64,000 nt of DNA from Vallicoccus soli (GCF_003594885.1 NZ_QZEZ01000001.1:620001-684000); one strand, 5' to 3'. Positions 35,334 to 46,495 are shown, counted from the stretch's first letter. Made by a program: numbers and translations. Notes: a model not told the origin generated them from the letters alone.

Positions 35334-36232
35334 GCGACGTCGTCCAGACCGCCACCGCCCTGCCCGTCGGCGTCGCCGTCGACGAGCGCCCCCCGTCGCG
35401 GCGCCCCCGCCGCCGGCGCGGCGCAGGCCCCGTCGTCGCCTCCGGGCTGCTCTGGGGCTACGCCGTGGTCGCGGTCGCCCCGCTGCTCGTCATGGTGGTC
35501 AGCTCGCTGCGCCCCACCCGCGAGCTGTACGACCAGCCCCTCGCGCTGCCGTGGCCGCTCTCGGTGGAGAGCTACCGCACGGCGTGGACGGAGGCGTCGT
35601 TCGGCACGTACTTCCTGACCTCGCTGCTCGTCACCGTCGGCGCGGTCCTGCTCTCGACGGCGGTGGCGACCCTCGCCGCGTACGGCCTGGCGCGCAGCCG
35701 GTCCCGCGTCATGCGCGGGCTCGAGGCGCTCTTCCTGTCCGGGCTCATGCTCCCGATCCACCTGGCGATCCTGCCGATCTTCTACCTGCTCGACGGCTTC
35801 GGCCTCGTCGACAGCCGGCTCGGCCTGACGCTGGTGTACGCCGCCGCCGGCGTCCCGTTCTCCGTGTTCGTCCTCACGACCTTCTTCCGCCAGCTCCCGC
35901 TGGACCTGGAGGAGGCCGCGCGGATCGACGGGGCGGGCGCCTTCGCCACCTTCCGGCACGTCATGCTGCCGCTGGTGCGCCCGGCCATGGCCACGGTGCT
36001 CGTCTTCCGCTTCGTGCCTGTGTGGAACGACTTCCTCTACCCCCTCGTGCTGCTGCGCAGCAGCGAGAAGTACACCCTCCCCGTGGGGCTGACGACGTTC
36101 TTCGGCGAGTACCAGACCGACTGGTCGACGCTCTTCGCCGGGCTCGTCATCGCCACCCTGCCCCTCGTGCTGCTGTTCGTCCTCGCGACGCGGCAGATCG
36201 TCGCCGGCCTCACCGCCGGCATGGGGCGGTGA
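35330..36232 (+). CDS. Sugar ABC transporter permease, second subunit
   Basis: MalG-type permease of 300 residues with six predicted membrane helices after a basic Arg/Pro-rich N-terminal tail. The EAA loop reads EEAARIDGAGAFATFRHVMLP. A conserved VWNDFLYPLVLL segment near the C-terminus is typical of the family. Start and stop overlap the neighbouring genes by four bases. It completes the membrane channel of the importer; the missing nucleotide-binding subunit must come from elsewhere, as with MsiK or UgpC-type multitask ATPases. Confidence 0.92.
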   Translation: MSDVVQTATALPVGVAVDERPPSRRPRRRRGAGPVVASGLLWGYAVVAVAPLLVMVVSSLRPTRELYDQPLALPWPLSVESYRTAWTEASFGTYFLTSLLVTVGAVLLSTAVATLAAYGLARSRSRVMRGLEALFLSGLMLPIHLAILPIFYLLDGFGLVDSRLGLTLVYAAAGVPFSVFVLTTFFRQLPLDLEEAARIDGAGAFATFRHVMLPLVRPAMATVLVFRFVPVWNDFLYPLVLLRSSEKYTLPVGLTTFFGEYQTDWSTLFAGLVIATLPLVLLFVLATRQIVAGLTAGMGR

Positions 36233-37179
36233 TCAGCGGGTCAGGACAGCGTCGTCCTGACGGCACCCCCGTCGCCGGCGTCGACGTCGGCGGCGGGGGC
36301 TGCCGGGTCCGCGTCGCGTGGCCCGGCGGCAGCGCCGAGGGCGCGGGGGAGGGCGTACGGGTCCGCGGCGCCGGCATCGACGTCGACGAGGTGGCCGCCG
36401 CGGTGGCCGCGGTGCTGGGCCGGCTCCGGGCGCAGGGCGCCCCCGCCCCGGGGGCCGTGGGACTGGGCATGACCGGCCTGCTCACGCTCGCCGACCGCCC
36501 GGGCGGGCTGCACGCCGCGCTGCGCGAGCGCCTCGGCGTCGCGCGCACGGTGGTCGCACCGGACGCGGTGACCGCGCTCGTCGGCGCGCTCGGCGGCCTC
36601 GTGCCCGGCGCGGTGGTCGCCGCCGGCACCGGCGCGATCGCGCTGGGCACCGACGGGCGCGGGGCCTGGCGGCGCGTCGACGGCTGGGGGCACCTGCTCG
36701 GCGACGACGGGGCGGGCTCCTGGGTCGGGCAGGCGGGGCTGCGCGCGGCCTTCCGCGCCCACGACGGCCGCCCCCGCGGGTCGGCCCGGCTGCTCGAGCT
36801 CGCCCGGGCCCGCTACGGCGCCCCCGAGGACCTGCCCCGCGCGCTCTACCCCGCGCCCGACCGGGCCGCGCGCCTCGCGGCGTTCGCCCCCGACGTCGCC
36901 CTGGCCGCGCGCGAGGGCGACCCGGTGGCGGCGGCGGTGTGGCGCGGCGCGGGGGAGCGGCTCGCCGAGGCGCTGCTCGCGGCCGTGCCCCCGGGCGTGC
37001 CCGACCCGGCGCTCAGCCGCACGGGCGGCCTCTTCGCGGCCGGCGGGCTGCTGCTCGAGCCGCTCGCGGCCGCGCTGGCGGCCGCCGGCGCGCCGCCGCT
37101 GCGCGCGCCGCGGGGCGGCCCGCTGGACGGCGCGGTGCTCCTCGCCCGCGACGGCGCGGAGGCGGGGCCGGCGGCCTGA
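36229..37179 (+). CDS. BadF/BadG-type ATPase, probable MurNAc/GlcNAc kinase
   Basis: ASKHA-fold kinase of 316 residues. The phosphate-1 motif is GVDVGGGGCRVRV and the phosphate-2 region VVAAGTGAIALGTD; a GDDGAGSWVG loop (WGHLLGDDGAGSWVGQAGL) is typical of the N-acetylglucosamine-kinase branch of the BcrAD/BadFG family. That branch includes Clostridium MurK, which phosphorylates both GlcNAc and MurNAc at C6. Here it would make the MurNAc 6-phosphate used by MurQ, replacing the PTS phosphorylation of B. subtilis; this is inference from family and context. The GTG start overlaps the permease stop, and it is the last gene of the locus. Confidence 0.85.
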   Translation: MISGSGQRRPDGTPVAGVDVGGGGCRVRVAWPGGSAEGAGEGVRVRGAGIDVDEVAAAVAAVLGRLRAQGAPAPGAVGLGMTGLLTLADRPGGLHAALRERLGVARTVVAPDAVTALVGALGGLVPGAVVAAGTGAIALGTDGRGAWRRVDGWGHLLGDDGAGSWVGQAGLRAAFRAHDGRPRGSARLLELARARYGAPEDLPRALYPAPDRAARLAAFAPDVALAAREGDPVAAAVWRGAGERLAEALLAAVPPGVPDPALSRTGGLFAAGGLLLEPLAAALAAAGAPPLRAPRGGPLDGAVLLARDGAEAGPAA

Positions 37180-37353
37180 GCGGGCGCCCGGGGGGGGCGG
37201 GACGACACGTGACGCACGTCGACGGGCCGTGCGCGACCGTCCGCGCTGCGTAGCCAGACGGGCGGCGGGCACCTACCCTCTCCTGCACGGGACGGACGGG
37301 CACCCGCACCGCTCCGGACCGCCCTGCCCTGCCGCGACCCCTGGACGTACCGC

Positions 37354-40300
37354 ATGCCCCTGCACGACGACGCCCCGCGCACCCCGGGCGACCCCGAGCC
37401 CCTCCCGGGCCTGCACCGGGACCGCGACGGGCTGGTCCGCGCCGCCGTGCGCCACGCGCGCCGCCTCGAGGTGCTGCTGCAGCTGGGCCTGCTCGGCGAG
37501 CGCGGGGCCGAGGAGCTCGACGACATCGCGGCGCTCGCCGCGGCCGTGGCCGGGGCGCCGAGCGCGGCGGTGAGCATCGCGCTGCCCGAGCGGGTCGTCT
37601 TCGCCGGACGGCACGGCCTGCCCGGCGGCCGGCGCCTCGACGTGCCGGAGACGAGCGTGCCGTGCGCCCACGTGGTGGCCGGGCGCGCCGCGGTGCGGGT
37701 CGTCGACGCGACCCTCGACCCGTACTGGGAGAGCACCGAGCTGGTCGTGGCGGGGGCGCTGCGCGGCTACGCCGGGCACCCCGTCGTCGTCGAGGACCAG
37801 GTGCTCGCCTCGCTGTGCGTGCTCGGGGACCAGCCCCTCGACCTGCCCCCGGAGGCGCACCGGCGCCTCGCCGCGCTCGCGCGCCAGGTCTCGGACCTGC
37901 TCACCCTGCGCCTGCGGGTGCAGGACCTGCAGGACGACCGCGAGCAGCTGCACTCCGAGCGCGGTCTGCTGCACCAGCTCAACGCCGGCCAGCCGGTCGG
38001 CGAGGTGCTGCGCCTGCTCGCGGCGCAGGTCGTGGAGGGCCAGGAGGGCGCCGCCGCGCTCGTGCTGCGCGTGCTCGGCGGGCGGCTGCGGGTGGCGGCC
38101 GCCCACGGGCTCGGGCCGGTCGAGCGCGCCGTGCTCGACGACCTGCCGGCGACGCCGGTGGGCGGGCCGCTGGGCGAGGCCGCGCAGCGGGGGGTGCCGG
38201 TGGACACCGCCGGGCTCGCCGAGGACTACCCGGCGCTCGGGCACCGCCTGCGCGCCGCGCGCGCCGTGCCGGTGCTCGGCCCGAGCGGGGCGGTGCTGGG
38301 CGTGCTCGCGCTGCTGACCCGCCAGGAGCGGGTCGAGCCGCGGGCCGGCGCCCGCCTGCTCGCCGCGGCGAGCCTGGCGGGCCTGGCACTGCGCCGCGAG
38401 GAGTCCGAGGGCGCGCGCGGCCAGGGCGGCGAGCGGCTGCGGGACGCGCTCACCGGCCTGCTCACCCGCGTCGGCTTCCTCTCCGCGGCGGTGGAGGCCG
38501 TACGGGGCGTGCCCGGCCCCCACGCGCTGCTGTGCCTCGACCTGGACCGGCTGGCCGTGGTCAACGACTCGCTCGGCCACCAGCACGGCGACGCCCTGCT
38601 CGCCGTCGTCGCCGAGCGCCTGCGCGAGACGGTGCGCGCCAGCGACCTCGTGGGACGGCTCGGCGGGGACGAGTTCGCCGTGCTGTGCCCCGGCCTCGAC
38701 GCCGCCGCCGCCGCCGAGGTGGCCCGCCGGCTCGCCGCGGACGTCGCGCGCCCCGTGCCCTTGGCGGGGTCGCCCGTCGCGGTGACCGCGAGCGTGGGCG
38801 TCGCCGCCGCGGACGCCACCGACGACCTCGTCGCCGTGCTCCGCGCCGCCGAGCACGCCGTCGTCGCGGCCAAGGCCGGCGGGCGGGGGCGCGTCGCCCT
38901 CGCCGACCCGGAGGCCGCGAGCGCCGCGCAGGAGAGCAACCTGCTCGAGCTGGACCTGCGGCGCCTGCTCGACGGCGGCGCCCCCGGCGCCCAGCTGCGC
39001 CTGGTCTACCAGCCGCAGGTCGACCTCGCCGACGGGCGCGTCTCGGGCCTGGAGGCCCTGCTGCGGTGGGACCACCCCGCGCGCGGCGCGGTGCCCCCCG
39101 ACCAGTTCATCGCCGTCGCGGAGGACGCCGGCCTCATGCCGGTGCTCGGCGACCACGTGCTGCGCGAGGCCCTCGAGCAGCACCGGCGCTGGCAGGAGGA
39201 GGGGGCGCCCTGGGCCGCCAGCGTGGTCTGGGTCAACGTGTCGGGCCGCCAGCTCGAGGAGCGCGGCTTCGCCGCCCGCGTCGCCCGGGCCCTCGCCGAC
39301 CACCAGGTCGACGCCGAGCGCCTGGGGCTCGAGATCACCGAGAGCGTCGTCACCGGGCGCACGCCCACCGCCCGGCGCGAGCTCGCCGCGCTGCGCGGGC
39401 TGGGCGTGCGGCTCGCCGTCGACGACTTCGGGACCGGGTTCTCCAACCTCGCGCTGCTGCGCGGGGCACCGCTCGACGTGGTCAAGGTGGACCGCTCGCT
39501 GGTCGCCGGCATGGGGCGCGACCGCGACGGCGCCCGGCTCGTCGACGCGGTCCTCGGCCTCGCGCGCGCCTTCGACCTCGAGGTCGTCGCCGAGGGCGTG
39601 GAGACCGCCGAGCAGCTCGACGCCCTCGTGGACCGCGCCTGCACCTCCGCGCAGGGCTACCTGCTGGGCCGGCCCGTGCCCGCCGGCGAGCTCGTCGCGC
39701 CGCCCGCGGTGCCGGCACGCGGGGGTGCGTCGGAGCAGGCGGCACCCCCGGCCGTGCCCGGGGCCCCGCCGGTCTTCGCCGACTTCCGCTCGGCCGCCGC
39801 GGCCGTGCTGCGGCTGCTGCGCGACGAGGTGGGCATGGACCTCTGGGCGGTCTGCCGCGCCTCCGGCGACGACCAGGTCGTCCTGCTCGCCGAGCGGGAG
39901 GCCGGTTCCGCGTACGGCTTCGCCGAGGGCGACGCCCTGCCGTGGCAGTCCTCGCTGTGCCGGCGGATGCTCCACGGGACGGCGCCCAAGGTCGCCCCGC
40001 GGGTCGAGGAGGTGCCGGCCTACGCCACCGCCGGCAACCGCTCGCTCCTGCCCATCGCCGCCTACGTCGGGATGCCGCTGCACGACCACCGCGGCGACGT
40101 GTTCGGCACGCTCTGCGGCTTCGACGCCCGCGAGCAGCCGGAGCGGCTGCGCGAGGCCGAGCCCCGCATCGAGCTCCTCGCCCGGTTGCTCTCGACCCTG
40201 CTGGCCCGCGAGCTCGCCCAGGACGAGCTGGCCCGCCGGCTCGAGCGCGCCGAGGCCGACGCGGCGCGCGACCCCCTCACCGGGCTCGCGAACCGGCGCG

Positions 40301-40716
40301 GCTGGGCGGACGTGCTCGCCCGCGAGGAGGCGCGCTGCCGGCGGTACGGGGGCCCGGCCTCCGTCGTCGTGCTCGACCTCGACGCGCTCAAGGAGGTCAA
40401 CGACACGCAGGGCCACGCCGCGGGCGACGACCTGCTGCGCCGCACCGCCCGGGTGCTGCGCGGCACCGCCCGCAGCGTGGACCTCGTCGCCCGCCTCGGC
40501 GGGGACGAGTTCGGGGTGCTGTCGGTGCAGGCCGACGGCGCGGGGGTCGACGCCGAGGTGCGCCGGCTCGGCGCCGCCCTCGACGAGGCCGGCGTCGTGG
40601 CGAGCATCGGCTGCGCCGCGCGCGGGGCGGGCGGCACGCTCGCCGACGCGTGGGCCGCTGCCGACGCGGCCATGTACGCGCAGAAGCGGGCGCGAGGGGG
40701 CCGCGCGGCGGGGTAG
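37354..40716 (+). CDS. Six-domain cyclic-di-GMP protein GAF-GAF-GGDEF-EAL-GAF-GGDEF
   Basis: Soluble signalling protein of 1120 residues. Two GAF-like domains (about 45-190 and 205-350) are followed by GGDEF domain 1 (motif 437-441), an EAL domain starting near 545 (EALLRW at 567, [32 protein letters not shown] all present), a third GAF (about 806-960) and GGDEF domain 2 (motif 1049-1053). Both GGDEF motifs are intact and each has an RxxD inhibitory site five residues upstream (RASD and RSVD). The EAL catalytic residues look complete, so both synthesis and breakdown of c-di-GMP are possible. No transmembrane segment is seen. The ATG has no clear ribosome site. Confidence 0.93.
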   Translation: MPLHDDAPRTPGDPEPLPGLHRDRDGLVRAAVRHARRLEVLLQLGLLGERGAEELDDIAALAAAVAGAPSAAVSIALPERVVFAGRHGLPGGRRLDVPETSVPCAHVVAGRAAVRVVDATLDPYWESTELVVAGALRGYAGHPVVVEDQVLASLCVLGDQPLDLPPEAHRRLAALARQVSDLLTLRLRVQDLQDDREQLHSERGLLHQLNAGQPVGEVLRLLAAQVVEGQEGAAALVLRVLGGRLRVAAAHGLGPVERAVLDDLPATPVGGPLGEAAQRGVPVDTAGLAEDYPALGHRLRAARAVPVLGPSGAVLGVLALLTRQERVEPRAGARLLAAASLAGLALRREESEGARGQGGERLRDALTGLLTRVGFLSAAVEAVRGVPGPHALLCLDLDRLAVVNDSLGHQHGDALLAVVAERLRETVRASDLVGRLGGDEFAVLCPGLDAAAAAEVARRLAADVARPVPLAGSPVAVTASVGVAAADATDDLVAVLRAAEHAVVAAKAGGRGRVALADPEAASAAQESNLLELDLRRLLDGGAPGAQLRLVYQPQVDLADGRVSGLEALLRWDHPARGAVPPDQFIAVAEDAGLMPVLGDHVLREALEQHRRWQEEGAPWAASVVWVNVSGRQLEERGFAARVARALADHQVDAERLGLEITESVVTGRTPTARRELAALRGLGVRLAVDDFGTGFSNLALLRGAPLDVVKVDRSLVAGMGRDRDGARLVDAVLGLARAFDLEVVAEGVETAEQLDALVDRACTSAQGYLLGRPVPAGELVAPPAVPARGGASEQAAPPAVPGAPPVFADFRSAAAAVLRLLRDEVGMDLWAVCRASGDDQVVLLAEREAGSAYGFAEGDALPWQSSLCRRMLHGTAPKVAPRVEEVPAYATAGNRSLLPIAAYVGMPLHDHRGDVFGTLCGFDAREQPERLREAEPRIELLARLLSTLLARELAQDELARRLERAEADAARDPLTGLANRRGWADVLAREEARCRRYGGPASVVVLDLDALKEVNDTQGHAAGDDLLRRTARVLRGTARSVDLVARLGGDEFGVLSVQADGAGVDAEVRRLGAALDEAGVVASIGCAARGAGGTLADAWAAADAAMYAQKRARGGRAAG

Positions 40717-40726
40717 GGGAGGGCGC

Positions 40727-42751
<2,025 letters not shown>

Positions 42752-42762
42752 GGGCGGCGGGC

Positions 42763-42794
42763 AGGGCCGGCGGGGCCTCAGGCCCCGCGGCCCT
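42763..42794. terminator. Bidirectional terminator spanning a stop codon
   Basis: AGGGCCGGCGGGGCC and GGCCCCGCGGCCCT pair with one bulged base around TCA, which is the reverse-strand stop codon of the next gene. It separates convergent genes that are only 26 bases apart. Confidence 0.65.
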
Positions 42795-43308
42795 CCGGCC
42801 CGGCGTCGCGGACGCGCTGCACGGCCTCCATGGCCGAGCGCAGCTCGTCGAGCCAGTCGCCGGTGTGGCGCCCGACGAGGCGCACGCACCACGCGAGGGC
42901 GTCGGAGCGCGAGCGGGCGACGCCGGCCTCGACGAGCGTGTCGAGCACCTGGCGCTCGGGCTGGCGCAGCCGGGTCATCACGGGCACCGCGAGGTGGGTG
43001 AAGAGCTGCTGGTGCCCGCCGCAGCGCGCGCCCCAGGCGACCTTGCGCCCGAAGCGGTGCTCGGCCTCGCGGGCGACGGCGATCCGCTCGTCACGGGTGC
43101 GCTCGCGGAAGGCGCCGACGCGCCCGGCGAGGGCGGCCTCGCGCTCGGCGTCGGTGACGGAGGGGGGCAGGTCGGGGGCGGGGACCGGGACGACGACGGT
43201 GATCTCCTCGCGGTCCACGGTGACCTCGAGCGGGCCGGCGGCCCACCCGTCGGGCAGGCGGCCGGTGAACCAGCCGCGGACGGTCTCGGGGGAGGGGGTA
43301 GTGCTCAT
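42778..43308 (-). CDS. Ribbon-helix-helix-like protein of unknown function
   Basis: Protein of 176 residues belonging to a conserved but unnamed actinobacterial family. The N-terminus has WFTGRLPDGW and a VTVDREEITVVVPV strand pair. The middle has EAEHRFGRKVAWGARCGG. The C-terminal part LDTLVEAGVARSRSDALAWC has the strand-turn-helix spacing of ribbon-helix-helix repressors, so DNA binding is inferred. The start codon lies in a palindrome (TGCAACG-N10-CGTTGCA), consistent with self-repression. It is encoded downstream of hemolysin III on the same strand with a 59-base gap. Confidence 0.7.
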   Translation of the reverse strand: MSTTPSPETVRGWFTGRLPDGWAAGPLEVTVDREEITVVVPVPAPDLPPSVTDAEREAALAGRVGAFRERTRDERIAVAREAEHRFGRKVAWGARCGGHQQLFTHLAVPVMTRLRQPERQVLDTLVEAGVARSRSDALAWCVRLVGRHTGDWLDELRSAMEAVQRVRDAGPEGRGA

Positions 43309-43331
43309 GCAACGATGATTACACCGTTGCA
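43308..43331 (-). promoter_or_regulatory. Operator-like palindrome at the RHH-like gene start
   Basis: TGCAACG (43308-43314) and CGTTGCA (43325-43331) are perfect 7-bp inverted arms ten bases apart. The left arm begins at the A of the reverse ATG. The inner sequence contains TGTAATCAT on the coding strand, which is unusually AT-rich for this genome. The gene product itself is the first candidate binder. Confidence 0.6.
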
Positions 43332-43367
43332 GGAGTGCGTCGAGGTCGTCCGCCGAGGGCGGAACGC

Positions 43368-44126
43368 TCAGGCGGCCGCAGCGTCCACGACGAGCGCGAC
43401 GGCGACGAAGTGCAGCGCGAAGGCGGCGAGGGTGAAGGCGTGGAAGACCTCGTGGAAGCCGAACCAGCGCGGCGACGGGTCCGGGCGGCGCAGGCCGTAC
43501 ACGACGGCGCCGATGCTGTAGAGCGCGCCGCCGGCGAGCAGCAGGGTCGTCACCGCCGCGCCGCCGGTGGCGAGGATGTCGGGCACGTAGAAGGCGGCGA
43601 CCCAGCCGAGCGCGATGTACACCGGGGTGTAGAGCCAGCGCGGCGCGCCGATCCACAGCACCCGGAAGGCGACGCCGAGCAGCGCCCCGGTCCAGACGAT
43701 CCACAGCAGCGTGCGCCCGCCGCGGTCGTGCAGCAGGAGCAGGCCGAACGGGGTGTACGTGCCGGCGATGATGAGGAAGATGTTGGCGTGGTCCAGGCGC
43801 TTGAGGGTGCCGGCCGCGCGCGGGCGCCAGGTGCCGCGGTGGTAGACCGCGGAGACGCCGAACAGCAGCACCGCGGTGAGGGCGAACACGCCCGTCGCGA
43901 CCCGCGCCGTCGGCGTCGGGCTCAGCAGGACCAGCACGACGCCGGCGACGAGCGCCAGGGGGAAGATGCCGGCGTGCAGCCAGCCGCGCAGGCGCGGCTT
44001 GACGAGCACGACCGCCCGGTCGACCGCCTCCTCGACGACCTCGCGGGCCTCCCGCGCGGCCTCCCGCGCCTGCTGCAGCGGGCGCGCGGCCTCGTCGTGC
44101 TCGTCCTGCCACTGCTGCTCGGGCAT
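43368..44126 (-). CDS. Hemolysin III family (PAQR-like) membrane protein
   Basis: Integral membrane protein of 252 residues with a charged N-terminal extension of about 45 residues and seven hydrophobic segments. Hallmarks of the YqfA/HlyIII family are SAVYHRGTW near TM2, RLDHANIFLIIAGTYTP, and FGFHEVFHAFTLAAFALHF near the C-terminus; the His and Asp residues form the presumed zinc site of the PAQR hydrolase fold. True haemolytic activity is not expected; membrane-lipid homeostasis is the usual proposal. It corresponds to Rv1085c beside the cis-prenyltransferase gene. A palindrome upstream may be its operator. Confidence 0.93.
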   Translation of the reverse strand: MPEQQWQDEHDEAARPLQQAREAAREAREVVEEAVDRAVVLVKPRLRGWLHAGIFPLALVAGVVLVLLSPTPTARVATGVFALTAVLLFGVSAVYHRGTWRPRAAGTLKRLDHANIFLIIAGTYTPFGLLLLHDRGGRTLLWIVWTGALLGVAFRVLWIGAPRWLYTPVYIALGWVAAFYVPDILATGGAAVTTLLLAGGALYSIGAVVYGLRRPDPSPRWFGFHEVFHAFTLAAFALHFVAVALVVDAAAA

Positions 44127-44137
44127 GTCCCGAGCCT

Positions 44138-44158
44138 AACCTACGGGAGCGTAACCAA
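44138..44158 (-). promoter_or_regulatory. Inverted repeat upstream of hemolysin III
   Basis: TACG-GGAG-CGTA (44142-44153) lies in an AT-richer patch and overlaps a TAGGTT -10-like box read toward hemolysin III. The pattern TTACG...CGTAGGTTA resembles operators of TetR-type membrane-lipid regulators known in actinobacteria. That comparison is from memory and unverified. Confidence 0.4.
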
Positions 44159-44240
44159 ACCTGGCGGCGCGGACCCGTCGGCGCGCGCGCCCGGGCTGGG
44201 TAGGGTTCGTGCGTTCGCCACGAGGGGGGTGCTCGTCGCC

Positions 44241-45038
44241 GTGGGCCTGCGCGCCGTCGTCTCGCGCCCGTTCGTGGCGCCGCTGGTCTACGGCCCGTAC
44301 GAGCGCCGGCTCGCCCGGCACGTGCGGGCCCTGCCCCCCGAGCGCCGCCCCCGCCACGTGGGGGTCATCCTCGACGGCAACCGGCGCTGGGCGCGCGCCG
44401 CGGGCTCGCACCCGACCGCCGGGCACCGCGCCGGGGCGGACAAGATCGAGGAGTTCCTCGGCTGGTGCGAGGAGGCCGGGGTCGAGGTCGTCACCCTGTG
44501 GCTGCTCTCCACCGACAACCTCGCCCGCTCGCCCGACGAGCTCGCCCCGCTCCTGGCGATCATCGAGGACGTCGTGGGCGAGCTCGGCGCCACCGGGCGC
44601 TGGCGCGTGCACCCGGTCGGCGCGCTCGACCTGCTGCCGGCCGAGACGGCGCAGCGGCTGAAGGAGGTCGGCGCGAGCACCGCCGGCTGCCGCGGCACGG
44701 TGGTCAACGTCGCGGTCGGGTACGGCGGCCGGCGCGAGATCGCCGACGCCGTGCGGGCGATGCTCCAGGAGCACGCGGGGCGCGGGACGACGATCGAGGA
44801 GCTCGCCGGCTCGCTGGACGTCGAGCACATCGCCGAGCACCTCTACACCAAGGGCCAGCCCGACCCCGACCTCGTCATCCGCACCTCCGGGGAGCAGCGC
44901 CTCGGCGGGTTCCTGCTGTGGCAGAGCGCGCACTCGGAGTTCTACTTCTGCGAGGCCTACTGGCCGGACTTCCGGCGGGTGGACTTCCTGCGCGCGCTGC
45001 GGGCGTACAGCCTGCGCCACCGCCGCCTCGGGACGTAG
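44241..45038 (+). CDS. uppS: Cis-prenyltransferase (isoprenyl diphosphate synthase, UppS family)
   Basis: Z-isoprenyl diphosphate synthase of 265 residues. Region I is [14 protein letters not shown] (catalytic D45), the central [11 protein letters not shown] follows, and regions IV-V read [29 protein letters not shown], with the RTSGE and RxSxFLxWQ-type elements. It makes short or long cis-prenyl diphosphates for envelope carrier lipids. Synteny with Rv1086 suggests the short-chain (omega,E,Z-farnesyl) enzyme, but chain length cannot be read. GAGGGG lies 12 bases before GTG 44241; GTG 44229 is too close to it. A TAGGGT -10-like box is at 44200. Confidence 0.93.
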   Translation: MGLRAVVSRPFVAPLVYGPYERRLARHVRALPPERRPRHVGVILDGNRRWARAAGSHPTAGHRAGADKIEEFLGWCEEAGVEVVTLWLLSTDNLARSPDELAPLLAIIEDVVGELGATGRWRVHPVGALDLLPAETAQRLKEVGASTAGCRGTVVNVAVGYGGRREIADAVRAMLQEHAGRGTTIEELAGSLDVEHIAEHLYTKGQPDPDLVIRTSGEQRLGGFLLWQSAHSEFYFCEAYWPDFRRVDFLRALRAYSLRHRRLGT

Positions 45039-45196
45039 GGGCGCTGCTCCGTCCGGGTGGTCCGTCCGGGAGTTCACCCGGGGGCAACGCGCGCGTCAGC
45101 GTGTTCGCCGCCGGGCGGGCGCGGGCGGGCGTAGCGTCCGGGGGGTCAGCCCCAGACGAGCCGGGCGACCTGCGCCCGGGGCCGGGAGGCGCCCCC

Positions 45197-46495
45197 GTGA
45201 CGACCAGCGCGATCCGCACGTACGTCCTGGACACCAGCGTCCTGCTCTCCGACCCGCGCGCGCTGCTGCGCTTCGAGGAGCACGAGGTGGTCCTGCCGCT
45301 CGTGGTGGTGACCGAGCTCGAGGCCAAGCGGGACCACCCGGAGATCGGCTGGTTCGCGCGGGCGGCGCTGCGGGTGCTCGACGGGCTGCGCGAGCAGCAC
45401 GGCCGCCTCGACGCCGCGATGCCGCTGCCCGACGGCGGCACCGTGCGGGTCGAGCTGAACCACACCGACCCCGCCGTGCTGCCGCCGGGCTTCCGCCTCG
45501 GCGACGCGGACACCCGGATCCTCGCCGTCGCGCGCAACCTCGCGGCCGAGGGCCGGGCGGTCGTGCTCGTGTCCAAGGACCTGCCGCTGCGCATCAAGGC
45601 GGGCGCGGTCGGGCTGGTGGCGCAGGAGTACCGCAACGAGCTGGCGCGGGACACGGGGTGGACGGGCACCGCGGAGCTCGAGGTGACCGGCGCCGACCTC
45701 GACGCCCTCTACGCGCAGGAGCGCATCGACCTGCCCGAGGCGCGCGGGCTGCCGTGCCACACCGGGCTGCGCCTGCTCAGCGAGCGGGGGAGCGGGCTCG
45801 GGCGGGTGACCCCCGACAAGCAGGTGCGCCTCGTGCGCGGCGACCGCGAGGCCTTCGGGCTGCACGGGCGCAGCGCGGAGCAGCGCATCGCCCTGGACCT
45901 GCTCCTCGACCCCGACGTGGGGATCGTCTCGCTCGGCGGGCGCGCGGGCACCGGCAAGTCCGCGCTCGCGCTGTGCGCGGGCCTGGAGGCGGTGCTCGAG
46001 CGCCGCGCGCACAAGAAGGTCGTCGTCTTCCGCCCCCTCTACGCCGTGGGCGGGCAGGACCTCGGCTACCTGCCGGGCGCGGAGTCGGAGAAGATGTCGC
46101 CCTGGGCCCAGGCGGTCTTCGACACCCTCGGGGCGCTCGTGCCCGGCGAGGTCGTCGAGGAGGTCCTCGCCCGCGGCATGCTCGAGGTGCTCCCGCTCAC
46201 GCACATCCGGGGCCGGTCGCTGCACGACGCGTTCGTCATCGTCGACGAGGCCCAGTCGCTCGAGCGCAACGTGCTCCTCACCGTGCTCTCGCGCATCGGC
46301 CAGGGCTCGAAGGTGGTGCTGACGCACGACGTGGCGCAGCGGGACAACCTGCGGGTCGGCCGGCACGACGGCGTGGCGGCGGTCATCGAGAAGCTGCGCG
46401 GGCACCCCCTCTTCGCCCACGTCACCCTCACCCGCAGCGAGCGCTCGGCGATCGCGGCGCTCGTCACGGAGATGCTCGAGGACCTCACGGCCTGA
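45197..46495 (+). CDS. phoH: PIN-PhoH fusion protein (PhoH2 type)
   Basis: Protein of 432 residues combining an RNase-like PIN domain (about 5-150; acidic residues D12, E40, D103/D105, D128) with a PhoH ATPase (about 225-430; Walker [10 protein letters not shown] at 247-255, Walker [11 protein letters not shown]). Mycobacterial PhoH2 unwinds and cleaves RNA, and there it is paired with a short antitoxin-like PhoAT. The 158 bases upstream here hold no convincing small ORF, so a toxin-antitoxin arrangement is not supported. The GTG start follows GGGAGG. An in-frame GTG at 45101 exists but would add only low-complexity sequence. Confidence 0.93.
   Translation: MTTSAIRTYVLDTSVLLSDPRALLRFEEHEVVLPLVVVTELEAKRDHPEIGWFARAALRVLDGLREQHGRLDAAMPLPDGGTVRVELNHTDPAVLPPGFRLGDADTRILAVARNLAAEGRAVVLVSKDLPLRIKAGAVGLVAQEYRNELARDTGWTGTAELEVTGADLDALYAQERIDLPEARGLPCHTGLRLLSERGSGLGRVTPDKQVRLVRGDREAFGLHGRSAEQRIALDLLLDPDVGIVSLGGRAGTGKSALALCAGLEAVLERRAHKKVVVFRPLYAVGGQDLGYLPGAESEKMSPWAQAVFDTLGALVPGEVVEEVLARGMLEVLPLTHIRGRSLHDAFVIVDEAQSLERNVLLTVLSRIGQGSKVVLTHDVAQRDNLRVGRHDGVAAVIEKLRGHPLFAHVTLTRSERSAIAALVTEMLEDLTA

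Noticed and set aside
45039-45196. PhoAT-like antitoxin gene before the PIN-PhoH gene
   Set aside because: The only in-frame starts give a Gly/Ala/Arg-rich extension of PhoH itself; no separate small ORF with a ribosome site is seen.
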